From contig JAEUTY010000008.1 of assembly GCA_016787805.1 (NCBI GenBank), positions 1 through 64,000 of the forward strand: DNA of 64,000 nt. Reading direction: 5' to 3'. The notes beneath the pieces are model-generated. The model was not told the DNA's origin, ran no database searches, and saw nothing but the letters and a program-made list of their open reading frames with translations. Of the stretch, positions 1 to 9,510 are shown in pieces (within the stretch, counting starts at the first letter, position 1; the number at the start of each line of letters is the position of its first letter). This stretch comes from Flavobacterium sp. GTDB lineage: Bacteria; Bacteroidota; Bacteroidia; Flavobacteriales; Flavobacteriaceae. The position numbers and the translations under genes are program-made.

Positions 1-660
1 GTATAGTTAAATGTACCAGTTTGCGTTGGAGTTCCACTAATTGTGAATACACCAGCATTGAAAGTTCCACTAACTCCATTTGGAAGACCAGTAACTGTTA
101 CGTCAATTGCATCAGTTGCAGTATAGTCAATATTTCCAATAACTGTATTGATACAAACAGATTGATTATCATTTCCAGAAGTTAATACCAAAGTTACATC
201 AGGATTAACGGTTATAGTTCCCGATAATGTTGCAGCAGCACAAGTGCCAACAGTTGTCGCTGTGTAAGTAAATGTGCCAGCTTGTGTTGGAGTTCCAGAA
301 ATAGTGAGTGTACCACTCGCATAAGAAGCAGTTACTCCATTAGGAAGTCCAGTTACAGTAACATCAGAAGCATCAGTTGAAGCATAAGTAATGTTTGCAA
401 TTGGTGTATTAATACAAACTGTTTGTGTGTCATTACTTGAAGTCAACGTTAGTGTAGAATCAGGATTTACAATAATAGAACCTGAAGCTGTTTCTATATT
501 ACATCCACCAACAGTTGAAACAGTATAACTGTATGTTCCCGCTAAAGTTGGAGTTCCAGTAATAGTAAATTCATTATTGCTAAATGATCCAGTTACACCA
601 TCAGGAAGACCAGTAACCGTTACATCTGTAGCATTAGTTGTAGTATATACTATATTGTTT
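1..660 (-). repeat. Tandem ~260-nt units encoding Ig-like repeats
   Basis: Segments encoding D-V-T-V-T-G-L-P-(N/D)-G-V recur near 90, 351 and 611, about 260 nt (87 residues) apart. Each is followed by an ISGTPT-x-(A/T)-GT block. The array runs off the left edge, so its copy number is unknown. Confidence 0.8.
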
Positions 661-3600
661 ATTGGTGTGTTAACACAAACCGATTGCTCACCAGATCCAG
701 AGGTTAGTGACAATGTTACCGTTGGTAACAAACTCACTGTTCCTGTGGTTGGTAAAGAACTACATTCAACTGTAGATAATGAAATTGCATCCAAGTAATT
801 ACCAATAGTTGCACTTCCATTAGCACTTGATACAGCTACAAATCGAATAGTGTAATTGCTACCATTCGTTGTAGGAACTAAGTAGTTTATTGTATGGAAT
901 CCCCAAGCTGTATTGCCATCTGTAAATGAACCAATATTAATATAAGGTCCACCTGTTGGTCCAATCTCTACTCCAACTGTGTCATCACCTTGACGACCTC
1001 TGTGGGCGAATGAAACAGTAAGAGTTGCACCAGGAGTAATAGTAAAGTCTTGGAAAATTGTATCAGGACTATTACCATTCATTTCAATGAATTGATTTCC
1101 TTGGTAAGCTGGAACATTTTCATAGTTAGGAGATGGCCAAAATTCCATTATTCCATCTGGAGCAGATGTCTCCCAACATGGTACTGAATTTTCGTTTACC
1201 ATATTTGGGAATTGACCAGTAGCAGTTGGAGTTTCAAAATCTAGATTACATAAATTATTCGTTGGTGTAATTACGACAGTATAATCACCAGGAACATTTG
1301 TAGTGAAACTTGCAACATTTCCAGGGTCAGTAGCACCTACAGGAACAGTCCATACGTAATTGTAGTTACCAGCAATTGCAGGAGTTGCAGTTACAGTTGC
1401 AGAAGCACCGTTACAAATCACAGGACTATTAACTGTTACAACAGGTAATCCAGGATCAACTAAGGTAACTGATTGCGCCAATACTGTTGAACATCCATTG
1501 ATTACTAGAGTGAAGTTAGCATAGGTACCAGCATTTAATCCATTAAAAGTGATTTCACCGTTAGTGTTTGCAATTAAATCTGTTGGACCAACTGGTGTGG
1601 TGTCATCTGTGTAAGATACAGCATAAGTTGATCCAGCTACTAAACCACTAATAGTGATTGAACCATTATTCCCGTTACAAGTAATTGGATCAGCACTTGT
1701 TACAGTTGCAGGAGCTTGAATTGTAAATGTTGCTACATAATAACTTCCGCCATTATCTAAAGTAAGGTTATCAGAACAACCAGAAGCAGAAGTAAAGCTA
1801 CCATTAATATCATAATATACTTGAATAGTATAATTTCCAGGGGCTAAATTGGTTAAATCCAAAGGAGCTGTACAACCTGGTTGTGAAACACATTGCCATT
1901 TTTGTTGTCCAGTACTACAAGGACCACCACCATTAATAAACGTACCAGTACCAGTATTACAATCACTATAGAAAGGTAAATTCCATGAAGTAAATGCACC
2001 AGGTGTGTTTCCAGTAGGGAAAACTCTATAGTTCATTCTTGCATCACAAACATTACTTGAACCTGATTTCTGAGTTTTGATTTCAGCACCTCTTAAAACA
2101 AGAGTCGATGAGTTTTGTAAGTGAACACCATAATTAGCCATAAAGGTGTTACCATTTTGATTGATCAAATCAGCACCATTTCCAGATGTGTTGAAGAACT
2201 CACCATCATTTGGAGTGATACAATCTTCCATCCAAACAGCAGAAGCATAGATACTAATGTCACAAACGTTAACTGTTAATGAAGTTGTTGCTGAAGCAGT
2301 ACATCCTGAATTATTTACTGTTACTGAATAGTTACCAGCTTGCGAAACAGTTATAGAACTTGTGTTTCCACCATAAGGATTATTGTTGAATGTCCAAGTG
2401 TAAGAAACATCGTTAGGATTGAAGTTTGTTGGTGTCACTGAAATAGTTCCACTTGAGCCTGAACAAATTGAAAATTCTGGAGTTATTGTAAATACAGGAG
2501 TTAAATCTTGAACTATTAAATCAAATTGAGATGTTCCAAAACACCCCGCAACGTTAGTCACTCTAGCATAAATAGTTTGCGTAAATTGAACAACATTTGT
2601 GTACAAGTTTGGCAGAGGATTAACCCCAGCCACAGCATCTGCTAAAGTTAAGTGATAAGTAACAGTATGTTGCGCTGCAGGATAAACTCCTAATACAGAT
2701 GCATTATTATTACTTAAAGTGAATTGTGCAAATCCTGAACTATTACAATTGGTTAAGTTATTAGGAGTTGCTAGTGTGATAGGATCATAATATTCAACTG
2801 TGATGGTGTCAGTTGCACTACATGAAGTATTATTTAATGTTGCAACTAAAGTATAAGTGCCTGATTGATTAATCAATAAATTAGGACCAGTTTCACCAGG
2901 AATTACACCATTTTGATTTGACCAAACAAATGAATATAGATTTGGATCTAAGTCACTGGTTAATTGATTTGTATTTCCTGCACATAAAGCATTTCCAGTT
3001 TCAATTAAGAAGTCAATTCCTAATTCTAATCCAAAATTAAAACTTCCTCCTTCTAAGAATACAGCAGAGTCAAAAGCGTTATCATTTCTATCAGCAACAA
3101 CTAATTTAATGTGGTATTGTTGACCAGGAGTTACAGCCGAAGAAGCAGTTAAAGGAACAGTTAAACCATTAAAATTAATTGGATCTGCTAAAGGGCTTAA
3201 ACCACCAGGTTGATCTTGTAAATAATAATCAGCAAAATATTCAGGGTTAACCGATGCACAGTTAGGATTGAATTGATTATCTCTAATAGTGATTACTGAA
3301 ATTGGAGTAGTTGTACTTGGTACAATTGCCAAATTGGTTGTAACGCCTGTTGTGTTGTTGGTCAAGAAGAACGCAAAAGCATCGGAGAAATCACATTGGA
3401 AAGTTCCATATTCTTCAGAAGCAAAAATGAAGTCAAAACTAATGTTGTCAATAAGAGGTATAAAATCAAACTCTAATACACTGGCATCATTATAATCTTG
3501 TAGGTTAGGGTCAATTCCTAATCCTTGAATATAGTTGAATAACTGAGCATCACCAGGCCAACCATTTGCAACACCTGCAGGTAAGTTGTTAGGTCCAGGA

Positions 3601-6600
3601 ACATTATCAACACTTCTTGTTGCTAATACAACACCATCTTCAAAAGGAAACGTAGAGCCATTTTTGTTAAAATAGCCAATACCGTTAACAGAACCAAAAT
3701 TTGTACCTGTTGATGTAGTTACATTGGTTACAGAAGCACAAGTTGAATTGAACAATACATCTTCAACTAATTGTACATTGGTATATTGGGTGTCATTAGT
3801 TGTAATTGGAGGAGGAATAGTGCCTATGCACAATTCAAAAGTATAATTTCCTGTTGCAGCTCCATCCAAAATTACTTGTACAAAGTAAGTTTGACCAACC
3901 GTTAAGCTACTAAGAGTTCCAGTTGTATTGTTCACACAAGATATTTCGCTTAAATTATTGCATGTACCTGAATAAACAGCATAATTTAAGTTGAAGGCAA
4001 AACCACCTTGTACATTATTAAGGTCAATTGAATGGCTTGTTGATGTGGCAGTAAATTGGAACCAAACATCATCTCCATTAGCACAACTACTAAACTGTGA
4101 TGACGGAGTTGCGCCAATTAAAGATCCATTAGTAACTGAAGTACAACTTTGATCGGGGTTAGTTGAGGCAATAATTGCTCCAGAACATTCGTCATTAGGT
4201 ATCAGAGTACAGAATGATGATGGTCCGGCCCATAAACTAGAATCTGTTGCACTACATACTGCTCTTACATAATAATCATAACATGTAGCTTGAGTCAATC
4301 CTGTCGCATTGAAAGGTGCGTTGTTAGAAGTTGCAATCCATCCAGTTGAAGTAGCAGTTGGAGGAGGAGAACCTGCTGGAAGAATTAATACTTCCCAATT
4401 TGAAGCTGTTGATCCATCAGGGTTTTGTAATTGATTCCATGTTAAATCAGCAGTAGTCAAATTAATATTAGCACTTGTTAAAGCGTTTGGTTTTCTACAA
4501 GTTGGAGGTGGACCACAAGTAACATCGGCTATCCAACCTGTATCATTCACAGATCCATCACTTAAGAATGTGAACGTTAAACAACCATCGGCTGTTGATG
4601 ATGTGAATGGGCCAGGGATAGCAGTTCCCCAATATGAACCAGGTTGTGTTAAAGGACCATTTCCAGGACCGTTTGTACTTGAAATTTGATTAACACCTGC
4701 TGTATTGCCATCGTAAACATACAATCCATCCCAGTTGGCTTCAGTATCAAAAAGAGTAAAAGTAACAGTTACCAATTCACCTGGTGTGGTTGGACAAATA
4801 GTAACAGTATAATTTGTATTGTTGGCATAATTATTTGTAGATCCACCTGGATCAGTAAATGTTCCACCACAAACTGGTGGCGCAATTTGAGTTGTAATAG
4901 TACGAGGTCCAATCCATAAACTAAAGTCGGCTGGACCGCACTCATCTCTTACATATATATCGTAACAAGTATCAGGATCTAAGCCAGAAACTAAAGCATT
5001 TGTATTAGTAGTTGATGTTAAATACCCTGTTGTGCTTGCATCAGGAGCAGGAGAACCACATGGCAATGCAATCATATTATAAGTTGTAGCCGTACTGTTG
5101 GATGTCCAAGATACTTGAACCGAATCTGATGTCGGAGCAGCTGAAGTTAAACTAGTTGGAGTAGGACATGTTGGGGGTAATCCACAAGTTACATTAGCAA
5201 TCCATCCTGCAGCATTTACAGAAGTATCGCTTCTAAAACGGAATGTTAAACAACCATCAGGAGTTGATGAAGTAAATGGTCCAGGAATAGTATTACCCCA
5301 ATATGAACCTGGAACCCCGCCAGGAACATTTCCAGCTCCATTAGTACTTGCAATTTGATTTACGCCAGAAACATTCCCGTTGAAAACATATAACCCGTCC
5401 CAATTGGCTTCAGTGCTAAATGAGGTAAATGTTACAGTAACAACATCACCAGGAACATCAGGGCAAATAGTTACCGTATAGTCTGTGCTATTCGCGTAAT
5501 TTCCTGCTGAACCTCCTGGGTCAGTAAATGTTCCACCACAAGCAGGTGGAGTAGGTTGTGTTAGTATGTTAGTTATTCCAATCCAAATGCTAAAATCAGC
5601 TGGACCACATTCATCTCTAACATAAATATCATAACATGTGTCAGGATTTAAACCTGAAATTAATGCGTTTACATTAGTAGTTGAAGTCAAATATCCAGTT
5701 GTACCTGCGTTAGGAGCTGGTGAACCACAAGGTAATGCTATCATATTAAATGTTGTAGCAGTACTATTTGATGTCCAAGTTGCATTGGTAGATGTAGATA
5801 AAGTCCCAGAAACACTTAATCCATTTGGATTAGGACAAGTTGGAGGTAAAGCACAAGTAACATTTGCAATCCATCCTGGATTGTTAATTATAGTGTCACT
5901 AATAAAGTGGAAAGTCAAACAACCATCTGGTGAAGATGAAGTAAATGTGCCAGGGTTTGTAGTTCCCCAATAAGCACCTGGTGTTGCTAATGCAGCATTG
6001 TTACCAGCGCCATTTCCACTTGCAAATAACGGAGCGGCAACAGAATTACCATTATGTATATACATTCCATCCCAACCAGTTTCAGTGTTGAAAGCGGTAA
6101 ATGTTACGGTTACAACTTGACCAGGAATGTCTGGGCAAATAGTAACAGTTTCATTTGTGTTGTTGTTATAATTAGCAGTTGTGCCTCCAGCATCTACATA
6201 ATTTCCTCCACAAACAGGTGGTAATGTTGTAGTTGTATAACAAAATGGACCAGCCCATTCACTTGATGAATCAGTACATACTGCTCTTACATAATAACAA
6301 TAATTTGTATTGGCTGCTAGCCCCGTTTGAATGAAAGAATTTGATGCTGATGTACCAGTTGGAACACCTGTAGGAGTTCCGGTACCTAAAATGTTCTCAA
6401 TTTCAAAACTATTTCCTGCTCCAGACCAACTCAAAGTGGCTGTAGTAGCTTGAGGAGCAGCTGCTAATGCAGTTGGTTCTAAACATTTTTGAATAACACT
6501 AACATTATCCAAAAGCCATCTGTCACCAGATAAAGCAGCGGTTGGTTGTGTGTATTTCATTACAAATGCAATGTACACATTGGTTCCAGCATATCCATTT

Positions 6601-7052
6601 AAATCAATCACATGTTCGTCACAAATGTTAAAGATAGCTGAAAGCTGATCTTCAGTATAACTTGCTAATAATGTAGTGTAGGATGCTGGGTCATTTTGGG
6701 CAGATGAGCCATTTGCTAATCGTACTTCATAAGTTGTTCCTTGATTACCTGCGGTGAAAGATCTTGAAAAAAAGCGAAGTTCACCATTTGGTGGAACTAA
6801 TATCGATGGAGTAGATAAATACTCAGCAGTCGAAACTCCGGCAGCAATATTTTGCCGATTCATGTAGGCAGCAAGACTTCCTTGGCATGAATTTGAATTA
6901 GTAGACCAATTCGTAGTTCCCCCAACATTTATGTCAAAGACAGCCCAGTTGGTTGGTGGAAATGTGTTTTCAAAACCTTCAAGCGGTAAACCTTGAGAAT
7001 AACCTAAAAATGAAAGCAATGAAAAAATTGAGAGTAGAAATTTTTTTTTCAT
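1..7052 (-). CDS. Giant secreted multidomain protein, probable type IX secretion cargo (C-terminus outside window)
   Basis: The frame is open from an ATG at 7052 to the left edge (at least 2350 codons). It begins with a signal peptide (MKKKFLLSIFSLLSFLGYSQ). Approximate modules by residue: Choice-of-anchor J-like jelly-roll 21-190; FN3 191-275; three CUB-like plus FN3 units between 278 and 945, recognisable by CGG..DPGG starts and W-I-A-(N/D)-V-T-C ends; a PPC-like domain 950-1075; a Choice-of-anchor L-like domain 1090-1340 (FASEEYG motif); several PKD/Ig-like domains; another jelly-roll-like section around 1960-2090; and Ig-like repeats with the ISGTPT motif at the end. This architecture is typical of Bacteroidota adhesins exported by T9SS. 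The sorting domain would lie beyond base 1 and is not seen. It acts outside the cell; ligand and enzymatic activity, if any, are unknown. Confidence 0.9.
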   Translation of the reverse strand, partial: MKKKFLLSIFSLLSFLGYSQGLPLEGFENTFPPTNWAVFDINVGGTTNWSTNSNSCQGSLAAYMNRQNIAAGVSTAEYLSTPSILVPPNGELRFFSRSFTAGNQGTTYEVRLANGSSAQNDPASYTTLLASYTEDQLSAIFNICDEHVIDLNGYAGTNVYIAFVMKYTQPTAALSGDRWLLDNVSVIQKCLEPTALAAAPQATTATLSWSGAGNSFEIENILGTGTPTGVPTGTSASNSFIQTGLAANTNYCYYVRAVCTDSSSEWAGPFCYTTTTLPPVCGGNYVDAGGTTANYNNNTNETVTICPDIPGQVVTVTFTAFNTETGWDGMYIHNGNSVAAPLFASGNGAGNNAALATPGAYWGTTNPGTFTSSSPDGCLTFHFISDTIINNPGWIANVTCALPPTCPNPNGLSVSGTLSTSTNATWTSNSTATTFNMIALPCGSPAPNAGTTGYLTSTTNVNALISGLNPDTCYDIYVRDECGPADFSIWIGITNILTQPTPPACGGTFTDPGGSAGNYANSTDYTVTICPDVPGDVVTVTFTSFSTEANWDGLYVFNGNVSGVNQIASTNGAGNVPGGVPGSYWGNTIPGPFTSSTPDGCLTFRFRSDTSVNAAGWIANVTCGLPPTCPTPTSLTSAAPTSDSVQVSWTSNSTATTYNMIALPCGSPAPDASTTGYLTSTTNTNALVSGLDPDTCYDIYVRDECGPADFSLWIGPRTITTQIAPPVCGGTFTDPGGSTNNYANNTNYTVTICPTTPGELVTVTFTLFDTEANWDGLYVYDGNTAGVNQISSTNGPGNGPLTQPGSYWGTAIPGPFTSSTADGCLTFTFLSDGSVNDTGWIADVTCGPPPTCRKPNALTSANINLTTADLTWNQLQNPDGSTASNWEVLILPAGSPPPTATSTGWIATSNNAPFNATGLTQATCYDYYVRAVCSATDSSLWAGPSSFCTLIPNDECSGAIIASTNPDQSCTSVTNGSLIGATPSSQFSSCANGDDVWFQFTATSTSHSIDLNNVQGGFAFNLNYAVYSGTCNNLSEISCVNNTTGTLSSLTVGQTYFVQVILDGAATGNYTFELCIGTIPPPITTNDTQYTNVQLVEDVLFNSTCASVTNVTTSTGTNFGSVNGIGYFNKNGSTFPFEDGVVLATRSVDNVPGPNNLPAGVANGWPGDAQLFNYIQGLGIDPNLQDYNDASVLEFDFIPLIDNISFDFIFASEEYGTFQCDFSDAFAFFLTNNTTGVTTNLAIVPSTTTPISVITIRDNQFNPNCASVNPEYFADYYLQDQPGGLSPLADPINFNGLTVPLTASSAVTPGQQYHIKLVVADRNDNAFDSAVFLEGGSFNFGLELGIDFLIETGNALCAGNTNQLTSDLDPNLYSFVWSNQNGVIPGETGPNLLINQSGTYTLVATLNNTSCSATDTITVEYYDPITLATPNNLTNCNSSGFAQFTLSNNNASVLGVYPAAQHTVTYHLTLADAVAGVNPLPNLYTNVVQFTQTIYARVTNVAGCFGTSQFDLIVQDLTPVFTITPEFSICSGSSGTISVTPTNFNPNDVSYTWTFNNNPYGGNTSSITVSQAGNYSVTVNNSGCTASATTSLTVNVCDISIYASAVWMEDCITPNDGEFFNTSGNGADLINQNGNTFMANYGVHLQNSSTLVLRGAEIKTQKSGSSNVCDARMNYRVFPTGNTPGAFTSWNLPFYSDCNTGTGTFINGGGPCSTGQQKWQCVSQPGCTAPLDLTNLAPGNYTIQVYYDINGSFTSASGCSDNLTLDNGGSYYVATFTIQAPATVTSADPITCNGNNGSITISGLVAGSTYAVSYTDDTTPVGPTDLIANTNGEITFNGLNAGTYANFTLVINGCSTVLAQSVTLVDPGLPVVTVNSPVICNGASATVTATPAIAGNYNYVWTVPVGATDPGNVASFTTNVPGDYTVVITPTNNLCNLDFETPTATGQFPNMVNENSVPCWETSAPDGIMEFWPSPNYENVPAYQGNQFIEMNGNSPDTIFQDFTITPGATLTVSFAHRGRQGDDTVGVEIGPTGGPYINIGSFTDGNTAWGFHTINYLVPTTNGSNYTIRFVAVSSANGSATIGNYLDAISLSTVECSSLPTTGTVSLLPTVTLSLTSGSGEQSVCVNTPINNIVYTTTNATDVTVTGLPDGVTGSFSNNEFTITGTPTLAGTYSYTVSTVGGCNIETASGSIIVNPDSTLTLTSSNDTQTVCINTPIANITYASTDASDVTVTGLPNGVTASYASGTLTISGTPTQAGTFTYTATTVGTCAAATLSGTITVNPDVTLVLTSGNDNQSVCINTVIGNIDYTATDAIDVTVTGLPNGVSGTFNAGVFTISGTPTQTGTFNY
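4216..6220 (-). repeat. Three tandem ~669-nt units encoding CUB-like + FN3 modules
   Basis: Within the giant gene the same text recurs at about 668-670 nt spacing. For example, closely matching segments start near 4583, 5251 and 5921, and near 4911 and 5579. Each unit encodes about 223 residues: a CUB-like domain followed by an FN3 domain. Unit boundaries are approximate. DNA similarity is high between the middle and right-hand units, which suggests recent duplication or gene conversion. Confidence 0.8.
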
Positions 7053-7098
7053 AAAAATGGTAATATAGTTTTGTTTGATTCGATTAACTATTGGTTAC

Positions 7099-7106
7099 CA
7101 AAAATA
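7099..7106 (-). promoter_or_regulatory. Bacteroidota -7 promoter element (TAnnTTTG)
   Basis: Minus-strand TATTTTTG lies 47 nt upstream of the ATG of the giant secreted protein. A T-rich stretch lies further upstream but no clear -33 TTTG. The call rests on the match to the known Bacteroidota sigma consensus. Confidence 0.4.
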
Positions 7107-7131
7107 TAAAAAAAAAGTTAGAAGTTATATA

Positions 7132-8016
7132 TTATATTTTGAAAATTCCACCAAATGCAATTATTGTCTGTAAAAAGAAAAAATCTTGTTCGGCTGAATC
7201 ACTAGTAGAATTAGTAGTTCGAATGTTATTCATGTTGATATAACCGCCTTTTAATTCTGTTTGTAAAAAGTAATGTTTGAAGAAAGTAAAATTTAATCCA
7301 GCCTTTGCAGATACTCCAAAACCTGATACATGAAATTCATCGTGTCTTTGATAACCTAATATTCGCGCATTGGTTTTTGGGAATAACAGACCAGCTCCAA
7401 CACCTTCAGTCAAATTAATTTGAATTTTATCAGTATTAGTAATGCCTAAATATTTTGAAAAATCATCTACTCTAGAAAATTCTGAGTTAACGTAGTTCAG
7501 GCCATCAGTATGTTCAAAAGTTAAAAATGGTGGTAATGGGTTTTGATCCTCTCCATCATAATTTATGGATAAATCAACAGGAGTATTGTTGTAAGTTCCG
7601 TTATAAATTGAGCCAGCTTCAGATGACGGTAAGTTTACATATCCACTAACAGAAGCTATTTGACTTTGAGTGACTACATACTTCATATGATCTAATCCAA
7701 CCGAAATATTGTATTTATCGCTGATAAAATAACCCAATCTAAAATTAGTTTGCGGAATAGTCATACGAGTTGGATTGATATAGTCAACGTGCCATCCTTT
7801 TGGTTTGTCTTCTGCTTGCGCATTTTCAACTGTAAAGTTATAATTGTCGCCTTTAAAAGTGATGTCAGAATCGGAATAAGTTTCTCTATTTCCTCCCCAG
7901 TATATATAAAATTTGCCTTTATTGTGAGTGGTATATTTGGAATTGCTTTGCTCTTTGTTTTGAGAAAATGAAATGTTTATAAAAAATAAAACGGGTAATA
8001 AATAAATGGTTTTCAT
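7132..8016 (-). CDS. Outer-membrane beta-barrel protein
   Basis: A 294-residue protein with an N-terminal signal peptide (KTIYLLPVLFFINISFSQ, cleavage about residue 19). The rest is a series of alternating amphipathic strands with aromatic girdle residues, such as FRLGYFISDKYNISVGLDHM and AKAGLNFTFFKHYFLQTELK, ending in hydrophobic IIAFGGIFKI. This fits a small flavobacterial outer-membrane barrel. No enzymatic motif is visible, and its role (porin, structural or lipid-related) cannot be read from sequence. It lies 17 nt downstream of kdsA on the same strand, so co-transcription with kdsA is possible. Confidence 0.75.
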   Translation of the reverse strand: MKTIYLLPVLFFINISFSQNKEQSNSKYTTHNKGKFYIYWGGNRETYSDSDITFKGDNYNFTVENAQAEDKPKGWHVDYINPTRMTIPQTNFRLGYFISDKYNISVGLDHMKYVVTQSQIASVSGYVNLPSSEAGSIYNGTYNNTPVDLSINYDGEDQNPLPPFLTFEHTDGLNYVNSEFSRVDDFSKYLGITNTDKIQINLTEGVGAGLLFPKTNARILGYQRHDEFHVSGFGVSAKAGLNFTFFKHYFLQTELKGGYINMNNIRTTNSTSDSAEQDFFFLQTIIAFGGIFKI

Positions 8017-8033
8017 TAAATAACTTAACTAAT

Positions 8034-8852
8034 TTAAAATTGATTGATGGTTTTACGAATAGCTACTAATTTGGTCATTAATCCTTCAAAATAATCCAAA
8101 TGAAGCATATTGGCCCCATCGCTTTTGGCATTGGCGGGATCAAAATGAGTTTCTATAAATAAACCATCTACACCTACAGCAATTCCGGCTTTGGCAATCG
8201 TTTCAATCATGTCAGGTCTTCCGCCAGTTACACCAGCTGTTTGATTGGGTTGTTGTAATGAATGTGTAACGTCTAAAACAGTTGTAGCATAATTTTGCAT
8301 CGTCGGAATTCCGCGGAAATCAACAATCATATCTTGGTAGCCAAACATGGTTCCGCGATCGGTAACCATTACATTTTTGTTATCACAATCGAGTACTTTT
8401 TGAACGGCGTGTTTCATGCTTTCTGGACTCATGAATTGCCCTTTTTTTAAGTTAACGGTTTTGCCTGTTTTAGCAGCTGCAACGACCAAATCAGTTTGTC
8501 GAACTAAAAATGCGGGAATTTGAAGCACATCAACATACTGAGCAGCTTTGTCGGCATCTTCATTAGTGTGAATATCCGTTACGGTTGGAATATGAAAGGT
8601 TTCAGAAACTTTTCGAAGTATTTGCAACGCTTTTTCATCGCCAATACCCGAAAAACTATCAATTCGTGATCGGTTGGCTTTTTTGAATGAACCTTTAAAA
8701 ACAAAAGGAATTTCTAATTTTGTAGTGATTTCAACTAATCGTTCAGCAATCTTCATTGCCATCTCTTCACCTTCAATAGCACATGGCCCAGCTAAAAGAA
8801 AGAAATTATTACTTGAAGTATTTTTAATTTGAGGAATTGACTGTATGTTCAT
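8034..8852 (-). CDS. kdsA: 3-deoxy-8-phosphooctulonate synthase (KDO-8-P synthase)
   Basis: Condenses phosphoenolpyruvate with arabinose 5-phosphate to KDO-8-P for the lipopolysaccharide inner core, in the cytoplasm. Visible motifs are GPCAIEG (22-28), FKGSFKKANRSR (52-63), DRGTMFGY (165-172) and DVTHSLQQPNQ (194-204). Cys24, His197, Glu234 and Asp245 match the metal ligands of the metal-dependent KdsA class; metal-independent enzymes have Asn in place of the Cys. The ATG at 8852 gives 272 residues, the usual family length. An in-frame ATG ten codons upstream would add a poor extension and sits almost on the -7 element, so 8852 is preferred. Confidence 0.95.
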   Translation of the reverse strand: MNIQSIPQIKNTSSNNFFLLAGPCAIEGEEMAMKIAERLVEITTKLEIPFVFKGSFKKANRSRIDSFSGIGDEKALQILRKVSETFHIPTVTDIHTNEDADKAAQYVDVLQIPAFLVRQTDLVVAAAKTGKTVNLKKGQFMSPESMKHAVQKVLDCDNKNVMVTDRGTMFGYQDMIVDFRGIPTMQNYATTVLDVTHSLQQPNQTAGVTGGRPDMIETIAKAGIAVGVDGLFIETHFDPANAKSDGANMLHLDYFEGLMTKLVAIRKTINQF

Positions 8853-8871
8853 ACTGCTTTTTTTTGCAATG

Positions 8872-8879
8872 CAAATATA
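8872..8879 (-). promoter_or_regulatory. -7 promoter element of kdsA (TATATTTG)
   Basis: Exact TAnnTTTG on the minus strand, 20 nt before the chosen kdsA start. It would place transcription initiation at about 8867, which supports the shorter kdsA reading frame. No convincing -33 TTTG at 19-nt spacing. Confidence 0.5.
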
Positions 8880-8933
8880 CAAAGAATTCTGACTAATTTG
8901 ACGGTCAAAAACTTAGGAAATAGTTAATTATTT

Positions 8934-9386
8934 TTAATTGGAAGGTTTGATTGTAAAACCTTTAGGGCACATGATTTTACCTTTCTCGTAGCTATTAAAA
9001 TACAATTGTACTTTTTTTCCTGATGGTTCAAAAACAACTTCGTAAATGTCTAACATTCCTGCTCCTACATTGGTTTTTTTGGTCGGAAAGGGACAACAAC
9101 TTTCGATTTTGGTATAAGTAAACTTTTCGTTCTTCTCTCCTAATAAAGCATTAAAAAAATAACTAATATTTATAGGTGCATCTTTTTCTCTACCAAAACC
9201 TATATTAATGGGATAGTCTTTGTCATAACCAAATTTTCTATCCGGACTGTAATCTGTAATTACAAATCGATCATTCTTAACGGCAGGCTTAATAGCATTG
9301 TCATCAATGTTTTTTATAGTCAATTGTGTACTTACACACGAAGTTAAAGTGGTAAAAATAATAGTAATTAGGAACAATTTTTTCAT
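8934..9386 (-). CDS. Small predicted lipoprotein, function unknown
   Basis: A 150-residue protein with a lipoprotein signal: KK, a hydrophobic core, then L-T-S-C with the lipidated Cys at residue 17. The mature part is about 130 residues, polar, with a CC pair (ESCCPFP) and a C-terminal conserved-looking segment (Y-E-V-V-F-E-P-S-G-K-K-V-Q-L-Y-F). I do not recognise the family. It should be anchored in the periplasm or outer membrane. It has its own -7 element and is separated from kdsA by about 80 nt. Confidence 0.75.
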   Translation of the reverse strand: MKKLFLITIIFTTLTSCVSTQLTIKNIDDNAIKPAVKNDRFVITDYSPDRKFGYDKDYPINIGFGREKDAPINISYFFNALLGEKNEKFTYTKIESCCPFPTKKTNVGAGMLDIYEVVFEPSGKKVQLYFNSYEKGKIMCPKGFTIKPSN

Positions 9387-9410
9387 TTTAATGTTTTAAA
9401 TAATCAATTG

Positions 9411-9418
9411 CAAAAATA
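9411..9418 (-). promoter_or_regulatory. -7 promoter element (TATTTTTG)
   Basis: Exact TAnnTTTG on the minus strand, 25 nt upstream of the lipoprotein ATG at 9386. Confidence 0.45.
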
Positions 9419-9485
9419 CTGCCATTTTCTGCTTTTTCAAATGTAATTATAACAGTATTTATAGAAGTTTTTAATTATTGATGAT

Positions 9486-9493
9486 TAAGTTTG
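9486..9493 (+). promoter_or_regulatory. -7 promoter element of the YeeE pair (TAAGTTTG)
   Basis: Exact TAnnTTTG 17 nt upstream of the first YeeE/YedE gene, predicting initiation near 9498. The -33 region is only T-rich. Confidence 0.45.
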
Positions 9494-9510
9494 CAACTAA
9501 ATTTTAAAAT

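Noticed and set aside
5638..5973. Plus-strand open frame of 111 codons opposite the giant secreted gene
   Set aside because: It is antisense to a continuous coding region with clear domains; the translation has no motif and exists because of repeat composition.
4216..6220. Possible CRISPR or satellite array in the giant gene
   Set aside because: The repeats keep the reading frame and encode known protein modules.
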